From positions 1 through 23,680 of the forward strand of contig UZAE01013329.1 in NCBI GenBank assembly GCA_900617975.1: a DNA stretch of 23,680 nucleotides, in the 5' to 3' direction. The position numbers were made by a program, and so were the translations under genes. This document shows, piece after piece, positions 21,601-23,680 of this stretch. Below the pieces are notes generated by a model, which made no database searches, was not told the origin of the DNA, and saw only the letters and a list, made by a program, of their open reading frames with translations. Each line of letters begins with the position of its first letter. The stretch's first letter is position 1. Source of the stretch: Rodentolepis nana. Lineage: Eukaryota; Platyhelminthes; Cestoda; Cyclophyllidea; Hymenolepididae.

Positions 21601-22473
21601 GACACGTCGCGTGGAGAACGTTTATTCAGTACGGATATTGCGGATAAAGTGTACACGCAGGGAGCTTAATCATGATCAGGATGGCAGATTAGGTTAAACA
21701 AACAGAGGTTAATGATTGGTCACTGTTTGTACGGTCGCACCTCCCAATCCTGGCGTGCGGACATGCGATGACGTGTCCCACATATGTTATTTATCTACTT
21801 ATTTATATCAAATGGCAGGCATTTTGATAGTTATCATTAGCCCTTTAGTTGACTTCAGGCTTCACAGAGGGAGAGGAACATCAAATCGAAAAAAGTCTTG
21901 GGGGGGGNGGGGGGGAGTAGGGGGTACTATGTACTGAGTTTAGATGCATTTAGTTACAGAACTACTTGTTGGTATATTGGAGAGAAGACCGGTACCCAAA
22001 GATTTTTAGATAACTACTTCATTTATTTGCCCTTTTAGTTACTTGAAGTGATGCTTCAACACTGGTCCTGGCTCACAGCCGATGAAGCTAAAGTGTTGAA
22101 GGATGACTCTAATGCTAAATCTGCTCCACGAAGTACGACTATATCAGAGACTGAGGCCTACGTGAAGCAGTTCCTTGAAAGTGGGCCCAGTGTCCACAAC
22201 TTCTCTTCTTCCAGTGTGGTGTCACAACAGGACTCCTTGAAAATTATAGATGATCTGAAAAATTTGTTTGAAAGAGCTGGTTATCAGGTTTCCGCTCGAA
22301 ATTCGCTGGAGAATGCAGATAGTGAAAAACAAGAAGAGGAGCAGGGAGAGGAAAGCTTGCTTGAAATAATAATGAGGTCCCTTCCACAACAAGTAAGTGA
22401 ACTCGGTGAAAAGGAGAAAGGAAGCACCAATATCCAGGCATCATCCCCTATTACTCAGTGGACGGACTTTTAG
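1076..22473 (+). CDS. PDZ-PH-RhoGAP protein, ARHGAP21/23-like (whole gene model, 17 exons)
   Basis: Multi-exon gene for a Rho-family GTPase-activating protein expected to act at membranes, junctions or the Golgi/cytoskeleton, as ARHGAP21/23 proteins do (family knowledge). Seen: PDZ about residues 8-88, Ser/Pro-rich linker to about 567, split PH about 578-745, RhoGAP about 913-1116, acidic tail to about 1246. The strip WNDVRVLTGVIKVFFRRLP and the junction of GPVFGAPLEKQ with NVPLII align well with the start and middle of the ARHGAP21 RhoGAP domain as I remember it. All 17 exons join with compatible phases and no internal stop, so the gene looks intact. The start is taken at the ATG at 1076, but an upstream exon cannot be excluded. 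The end is the stop at 22471-22473, but a strong donor at 22393 could extend the gene past it. PDZ plus C2 would suggest Syd-1/RhoGAP100F; I see PH-like, not C2-like, sequence. Confidence 0.85.
1155..3154 (+). other. Intron 1 (2.0 kb)
   Basis: AT-rich intron splitting the PDZ domain just after its carboxylate-binding loop. No coding exon, RNA gene or recognisable mobile element was seen. Short open frames inside are AT-rich, hydrophobic and lack protein-like composition on either strand. Confidence 0.6.
3155..3398 (+). CDS. Exon 2: body of PDZ domain
   Basis: Continues the PDZ domain: QIVISQVRSGGAAELAGLK, then VGYIVKAVNQQSIKDMSF, then a helix ending NLIRR and a last strand DALTIVYNQ. This is the classic order of GG-A..AGL, G-(D)-x-I and the VN turn. 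The usual Asp after Gly is Tyr here (VGYIV). Entry is phase 1 after the CCTCCCTTAG acceptor. Two donors are usable: after 3398 (AAG|GTGACG, phase 2) and after 3385 (TTG|GTATTA, phase 1). Each has a matching acceptor at exon 3, so the last few residues are uncertain. Residues after about 88 belong to the linker. Confidence 0.9.
3399..4275 (+). other. Intron 2 (0.88 kb)
   Basis: AT-rich intron. I see nothing beyond splice signals and no repeat. Confidence 0.55.
4276..4402 (+). CDS. Exon 3: linker after PDZ
   Basis: Reads SLTAELTVCTPEEIHPAP, then YGNVVLRHTSAIKNPTSA, then PYSSSD, closing at the strong donor GAT|GTGAGT in phase 0. The coding frame is the only one without a stop and has the Ser/Pro-rich look of the later linker exons. 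Two acceptors, TTTTTTAATAG (exon from 4276) and CTCTCACAG (exon from 4287), lie 11 bases apart. The first pairs with the 3398 donor and the second with the 3385 donor. No domain recognised. Confidence 0.65.
4403..9312 (+). other. Intron 3 (4.9 kb)
   Basis: The longest intron of the model. Contents seen: a (TG)8 run at about 5395-5410, a (GAT)8 run at 6086-6109, and a G-rich run at about 8739-8753. No SINE copy, RNA gene or convincing exon was found. The phase match across it (0 to 0) allows exon 3 to splice directly to exon 4, but a small phase-0 exon inside could have been missed. Confidence 0.5.
6086..6109 (+). repeat. (GAT)8 microsatellite
   Basis: Eight perfect GAT units in the long intron 3, followed by TCTTTTGGGG. 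On the minus strand it reads as a run of His codons in a chance open frame; there is no other sign of coding. Confidence 0.9.
9313..9400 (+). CDS. Exon 4: linker
   Basis: Reads RENFSPSPQGIRAQALMEQL, then QKPHHRKEE. Only the phase-0 frame is open, matching the exit of exon 3. It lies between the acceptor TTTCCTGCTCCAG and the donor GAAG|GTTTGT and exits in phase 1. Hydrophilic, probably disordered or partly helical. No domain recognised. Confidence 0.7.
9487..9695 (+). CDS. Exon 5: linker
   Basis: About 69 codons, starting VAMLTQALSPSADVPSFH and ending YTEPPDVSPLIFSIPD. Entry in phase 1 after ACCATTTCAG and exit in phase 0 at GAT|GTATGC fit both neighbours. The intron before it is only 86 nt. 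Composition is Ser/Pro/His-rich and GC-richer than flanking sequence, typical of a disordered linker. No domain recognised. Confidence 0.75.
9696..10824 (+). other. Intron 4 (1.13 kb) with two possible microexons
   Basis: AT-rich. Two very short segments with good splice sites on both sides lie at 10363-10394 and 10776-10791. Together they keep the reading frame. Otherwise nothing recognised. Confidence 0.5.
10825..11191 (+). CDS. Exon 6: Ser/Pro-rich linker
   Basis: A 122-codon exon entered in phase 0 after TTGTTTCTAG, beginning HKSVHESNVDNMVSPF. It is rich in Ser, Pro and Arg-x-x-Ser patterns (for example SLISSALASDSESPSP and PTLRREESL), suggesting a phosphorylated disordered region. The open frame runs on to 11232, but the next exon needs phase 1. 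The only suitable donor is PSPP A|GTGGGT after 11191; the downstream GT sites give the wrong phase. The exact 3' end is therefore set by phase rather than by donor strength. Confidence 0.75.
11192..11591 (+). other. Intron 5 (0.4 kb)
   Basis: AT-rich intron with nothing recognised beyond splice signals. Confidence 0.55.
11592..11751 (+). CDS. Exon 7: linker with PPPY motif
   Basis: Reads ESKFTNLAAYMDGLVVPPPY, then GQTSGIVQRNLSVSNS and RFVRHDNGLST. It contains PPPY at about residues 389-392, the PPxY consensus bound by WW domains. Only the phase-1 entry frame is open. Acceptor TTTACCTTTTAG, donor CT|GTAAGT, exit in phase 2. No folded domain recognised. Confidence 0.8.
11825..11845 (+). CDS. 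Exon 8: 21-nt microexon
   Basis: Seven codons' worth of sequence (around TSGTNV) between the acceptor ATGTTGTAG and the donor CCG|GTAAGG. Entry and exit are both phase 2, so it can be skipped or included without a frameshift. It follows a 73-nt intron. Support is purely from splice signals and phase. Confidence 0.55.
12559..12614 (+). repeat. Long poly-G tract with an assembly N
   Basis: 31 consecutive G residues (12570-12600), then A, N and further G runs. The sense strand could form stacked G-quadruplexes in DNA or pre-mRNA. The N and the uniform run suggest its true length is unresolved. Confidence 0.9.
12836..12851 (+). repeat. (AAT)n microsatellite
   Basis: Five AAT-type units in a row within intron 8; no function apparent. 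Confidence 0.8.
13676..14006 (+). CDS. Exon 9: basic, Ser-rich region before PH
   Basis: 110 codons, beginning LNMPSLISNRSRVASSSLSH and ending AESNLGFRPTA. Two basic patches stand out: PHPKRKRLTLM and SSWRRRRWSLRP. The first is NLS-like; the second has an R-R-x-S-type phosphosite pattern and aromatic residues. Entry phase 2 after GTCGTTCACAG; exit phase 0 at GCG|GTAGGT. A second donor four bases downstream (GTAG|GTATAT) would break the frame of the modelled next exons. It lies just upstream of the PH region, a position often used for membrane or regulatory contacts (inference). Confidence 0.8.
14007..15114 (+). other. Intron 9 (1.1 kb) containing SINE copy 2
   Basis: Apart from the antisense SINE-like copy at 14306-14636, the intron is plain AT-rich sequence. 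Confidence 0.6.
14306..14636 (-). repeat. SINE-like retroelement, copy 2 (full length)
   Basis: Read on the minus strand: conserved head, C-rich middle and conserved 3' part with a TAAATAAATAT tail. It is flanked by the short direct repeat GAGGCAAA (14298-14305 and 14639-14646), a plausible target-site duplication. The G run at 14416-14426 on the + strand is the element's internal C tract. It lies antisense in intron 9. Confidence 0.9.
15115..15189 (+). CDS. Exon 10: 75-nt exon, possibly a cassette
   Basis: 25 codons, FMDDCLMRVSHRPCVQLRSL then SYGSI, between the acceptor TTCTCATTTCAAG and the strong donor ATC|GTAAGT. Both ends are phase 0, so exon 9 could splice straight to exon 11 instead. 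A second frame across it is also open but does not connect to exon 11. Support is the splice sites and phase; no homology recognised. Confidence 0.5.
15320..15493 (+). CDS. Exon 11: first half of PH domain
   Basis: 58 codons. SSQCLCKVTKIEGKNVVPVA followed by WRRFYIYIGGGYIRFLLASD resembles PH strands 1-4: a short first strand, then W-(R/K)-x-x-(Y/F)-hydrophobic and a Gly turn, comparable to ARHGAP21 PWKQMYVVLRGHSLYLYKD. PH domains bind phosphoinositides or small GTPases; the ARHGAP21 PH binds Arf1 with help from its C-terminal extension (family knowledge). Entry phase 0 after CATGCTTTTTCAG; exit phase 0 at GCA|GTAGGT. Confidence 0.75.
15494..16027 (+). other. Intron 11 (0.53 kb)
   Basis: AT-rich intron with nothing recognised. 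Confidence 0.6.
16028..16571 (+). CDS. Exon 12: PH insert, PH C-terminal half, and linker
   Basis: 181 codons beginning SGSLLNNVDPFTLEGVST. About 77 residues (626-702) look like an insert rich in Ser, Pro and His. Then CYLFEHESNGCSEITVIFPE and TLSKTLELCQRHG resemble the last PH strands and C-terminal helix. The near-invariant PH helix Trp is not present at that site. The rest (RRSRKSLPDSAVRRRL) is a basic linker. Entry phase 0 after TTCTCCTTGTAG; exit phase 1 at TTGG|GTATTT. Coding status is strong; the PH assignment of this half is tentative. Confidence 0.8.
16646..16962 (+). CDS. Exon 13: linker leading into RhoGAP
   Basis: 105 codons. Contains FFATTAAPFFKSIANAISGV, comparable in place to the conserved segment before the ARHGAP21 RhoGAP, and ends GPVFGAPLEKQVPSPDYP, which matches the F-G-V-x-L-x-x-C-P start of RhoGAP domains (the usual Cys is absent here). 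Entry phase 1 after GAATTATAG (74-nt intron before it); exit phase 0 at CCA|GTATGT. Confidence 0.85.
16963..17817 (+). other. Intron 13 (0.86 kb)
   Basis: T-rich intron at the start of the RhoGAP domain. An open stretch at about 17640-17764 looks protein-like but has the wrong phase and no donor. Nothing else recognised. Confidence 0.6.
17818..17943 (+). CDS. Exon 14: RhoGAP helix A and arginine finger
   Basis: 42 codons: NVPLIIHATISALELHGLHH, then VGLYRAPGRQKEINRF. GLYRAPG matches the RhoGAP G-(I/L)-(Y/F)-R-x-(S/P)-G motif, and Arg at about residue 937 is the arginine finger that completes the GTPase active site (family knowledge). The opening V-P-L-I-(I/V) is typical. Phase 0 at both ends; donor TTG|GTAAGT. 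Confidence 0.95.
18024..18242 (+). CDS. Exon 15: RhoGAP middle helices
   Basis: 73 codons. WNDVRVLTGVIKVFFRRLP followed by KPICDPDSW matches the RhoGAP core D-V-(H/N)-x-(V/I)-(A/S)-x-(L/V)-(L/I)-K-x-(F/Y)-(L/F)-R-x-L-P-(E)-P. The conserved Lys (about 979) and Arg (about 983) are kept; the usual E-P is K-P. An acidic stretch EDSDELDESS replaces the usual short loop. Phase 0 at both ends; the preceding intron is 80 nt; donor AAG|GTGCGC. Confidence 0.95.
18326..18550 (+). CDS. Exon 16: RhoGAP C-terminal core
   Basis: 75 codons. YATLDFLFTHLRRIIALQ and KCIAICFGPSLFNADSD match the RhoGAP T-L-x-x-L-x-x-H-L and N-L-A-(I/V)-(V)-F-G-P-(T/S)-L motifs. Cys (about 1079) sits where nearly all RhoGAPs have Asn. 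About 15 extra residues (around TEQVTSMMSWRW) precede the TL-F-L-x-x-HL helix. Phase 0 at both ends; acceptor CTCTTCTAG (83-nt intron); donor GTG|GTATGC. Confidence 0.93.
19224..19560 (-). repeat. SINE-like retroelement, copy 3 (full length)
   Basis: Complete copy on the minus strand with head ending at 19560. Its tail region near 19224-19241 is degenerate rather than a clean TAAA run. It is flanked by TATTAGAGGATGT (19211-19223) and TATTAAAGGATGT (19561-19573), a 13-bp target-site duplication with one mismatch. It contains a short (AG)n run at about 19374-19385. Confidence 0.92.
20086..20407 (+). repeat. SINE-like retroelement, copy 4
   Basis: Sense-orientation copy from GGTAGACTTACC (about 20092) to GAGATAAATAAATAT. 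It lacks the first dozen or so bases of the head seen in copies 2, 3, 6 and 7. It is flanked by AGTGACTCC at 20077-20085 and 20408-20416, with similar bases beyond (CACTT versus AGTT), supporting a target-site duplication. Confidence 0.9.
21482..21782. mobile_element. Probable solo LTR, 301 bp
   Basis: Begins TGTAGCGGATCGCTAC, ends GTGTCCCACA, giving TGT...ACA termini. It is bounded on both sides by TATG (21478-21481 and 21783-21786), as expected for a 4-bp integrase target-site duplication. It is clearly GC-richer than its surroundings. AATAAA is present on the minus strand near 21624-21631, weakly suggesting minus orientation. The first 16 bases hold a GTAGCG/CGCTAC inverted repeat. No second copy or internal retroviral-type coding sequence is in the window. 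Confidence 0.7.
21787..21925 (-). repeat. SINE-like retroelement, copy 5 (truncated)
   Basis: Minus-strand copy keeping only the 3' part: a tail of TAAAT-type repeats next to the LTR duplication, the conserved CCTGAAGTCAACTAAAGGGC segment and the C tract. It breaks off within the G run (+ strand) that contains the N at 21908. About 200 bases of the head are missing, either by 5' truncation or by assembly collapse at the homopolymer. Confidence 0.85.
22039..22473 (+). CDS. Exon 17: end of RhoGAP and acidic C-terminal tail
   Basis: LLEVMLQHWSWLTADEA supplies the last RhoGAP helix (compare ARHGAP21 ETLIQHHDWFF). A tail follows with a Glu-rich stretch (SEKQEEEQGEESLLEII). The frame stops at TAG 22471-22473 after ITQWTDF. 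Entry phase 0 after TGCCCTTTTAG. A strong internal donor, CAA|GTAAGT after 22392, would remove the last 26 residues and join an exon beyond the window. No AATAAA signal was found between the stop and the next SINE copy. ARHGAP21 proteins have longer C-terminal tails, so the true end is uncertain. Confidence 0.85.
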   Translation, partial: LLEVMLQHWSWLTADEAKVLKDDSNAKSAPRSTTISETEAYVKQFLESGPSVHNFSSSSVVSQQDSLKIIDDLKNLFERAGYQVSARNSLENADSEKQEEEQGEESLLEIIMRSLPQQVSELGEKEKGSTNIQASSPITQWTDF

Positions 22474-22647
22474 ACGAATGTGTGTGTAGCTTGCCTATTT
22501 TTTTATTTCGTTCCCTTCTCCAACAAAATTTTTGGAGGATGCTCAAGCTCTCTATTTGTACTCCTCGTGCTATTTGATGCTACTGACGATGCTCATTGTA
22601 TATTGATCGTCTGTACAATTTGTCTATAAACTCCGTTTAGTTGAAAT

Positions 22648-22950
22648 ATTTATATTTATTTCAAATGTCAGGCTTTTTGATAGTTATCATTAGCCCCTTA
22701 CCTGACTTCAGGATTCACAGATGGGAAGGAACATCAAAGTGAGAAAAATTGGGGATGGGGAGACAGAAAAGTGATTCACAGGTGTGAAAGAGACAGACAC
22801 AAAGGCAGAGGAAAGGTAAGATCAGTACCGTGGAATTGGGGTGATGGTAGTTTGAAGTTAGAAGTCAATTGCCGGTTTATAGACTTTTTTGGCTTATGAG
22901 GATACATTGGCTAGGGTGCACCACGTGGTGTTAAGTCTATCGTACACCCC
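22648..22950 (-). repeat. SINE-like retroelement, copy 6 (full length)
   Basis: Minus-strand copy with head ending GTACACCCC at 22950 and a tail of AAATATAAAT type. It is flanked by perfect TAGTTGAAAT duplications at 22638-22647 and 22951-22960. It lies about 170 bases after the modelled stop codon. Confidence 0.92.
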
Positions 22951-23137
22951 TAGTTGAAATTTTGAGTTTCATTAATTATATTTGGCGTTAGGTGCCTATT
23001 ATATGCTGTACGTTTATTAACACTGAATAACTTAAAGAGGATGTCTCTACATATAATTAGCTGGGATGCCCATAACATTAAGGTGCTATTTATAAAGCTT
23101 AGAATTGCTGAGATTCCGTGGTATGCGGCTAAATTAT

Positions 23138-23445
23138 GTATGTATATCAAATGGCAGGCTTTATGATAGTTATCATTTGCCCTTTAGTTGACTTCAGGCT
23201 TCACAAAGGGAGAGGAACATCAAATCGAAAAAAGTCGAGATGGGGGGGGGGAAAGATGAAAAAGAGACAGACACAAAAGTAGATGAAATTTGAGGTGAGC
23301 ACTGTGGAAGTAGTCGAATATGACGTAGAGTGGGGTCATGATAGCTTGAACTCAGAAGTCAACTGCCGGTTAATAGACATTTTTTGCCGTATGAGTATAC
23401 GTTGCCCAGAGTGCACCACGTGGAGGTAAGTCTATCGCGAACCCC
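23138..23445 (-). repeat. SINE-like retroelement, copy 7 (full length)
   Basis: Minus-strand copy flanked by a perfect 15-bp duplication, ATGCGGCTAAATTAT, at 23123-23137 and 23446-23460. The head ends TCGCGAACCCC. The tail is short (ATATACATAC type). The perfect duplication makes this one of the youngest-looking insertions here. Confidence 0.94.
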
Positions 23446-23680
23446 ATGCGGCTAAATTATCGGCTTCCGAAGTCCCTACAATTGTTAGTCTGTGGGAGAC
23501 TGAAAACCTTTTAATTGTAGATATCTTCTGAGGTTGTTGTAGTAGTTTCAAGGGATAGACAATAGCACGCGTGTATGACATTCTGTGTCCTTTATTCAAG
23601 ACCGAGTACCGAAAGCCCACTTAATCAAAAGATGCCAATTCGCATGCCCATTAATTTTTACGAATTTAATTTGATATCCC

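Larger units (their letters stand above)
18551..22038 (+). other. Intron 16 (3.5 kb), retroelement-rich
   Basis: Holds SINE-like copies 3, 4 and 5 and a probable solo LTR, each listed separately. A possible alternative terminal exon lies at 18827-18946. The remaining stretches (18947-19210, 19574-20076 and 20417-21477) show nothing recognisable. Confidence 0.7.
22474..23680 (+). other. 3' flank (or intron) with SINE copies 6 and 7
   Basis: After the stop codon there are about 160 bases of T-rich sequence compatible with a 3' UTR, then two antisense SINE-like copies. The last 220 bases (23461-23680) show no gene or repeat. Confidence 0.6.

Noticed and set aside
1..23680. tRNA, rRNA, CRISPR or bacterial operon features
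   Set aside because: No cloverleaf with a proper B box, no rRNA segment and no spaced direct repeats were seen. The exon-intron structure shows eukaryotic nuclear DNA.

Overview
The window is eukaryotic nuclear DNA and holds most or all of one multi-exon gene on the + strand, plus a set of young-looking retroelements. No second gene is supported on either strand. The base composition is AT-rich, sense-strand introns are T-rich, short introns (73-86 nt) mix with multi-kilobase ones, and at least one 21-nt microexon is present. With the divergent protein sequence, this fits a lophotrochozoan invertebrate, most likely a parasitic flatworm. That assignment is inference; no species-specific marker was recognised.

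The gene encodes a PDZ + PH + RhoGAP protein of the ARHGAP21/ARHGAP23 type (fly RhoGAP19D group). I modelled 17 coding exons by eye from splice consensus and reading phase: 1076-1154, 3155-3398, 4276-4402, 9313-9400, 9487-9695, 10825-11191, 11592-11751, 11825-11845, 13676-14006, 15115-15189, 15320-15493, 16028-16571, 16646-16962, 17818-17943, 18024-18242, 18326-18550 and 22039-22473. All junction phases agree and the model translates to about 1246 residues. Order along the protein: PDZ (about 8-88); a Ser/Pro-rich linker with a PPPY motif and basic patches; a divergent PH domain interrupted by about 80 residues (about 578-745); a RhoGAP domain (about 913-1116) that keeps the arginine finger but has Cys where the family has a conserved Asn; and a Glu-rich tail ending in Thr-Asp-Phe.

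Layout: 1-316 retroelement copy; 317-1072 5' flank or intron; 1073-4402 PDZ exons; 4403-9312 a 4.9-kb intron; 9313-14006 linker exons with microexons and a 31-base G tract; 14306-14636 a retroelement copy; 15115-16571 the PH region; 16646-18550 the RhoGAP core in compact exons; 18551-22038 a 3.5-kb intron packed with retroelements; 22039-22473 the last modelled exon; 22474-23680 the 3' flank with two more retroelements.

The most notable non-genic content is a roughly 320-330 bp SINE-like family in seven copies, both orientations. Several copies have clear 8-15 bp target-site duplications, a shared 5' end and a tail of TAAA-type repeats. There is also a 301-bp sequence with TGT...ACA ends and a 4-bp TATG duplication that looks like a solo LTR next to one SINE tail. 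The family could not be named from sequence alone.
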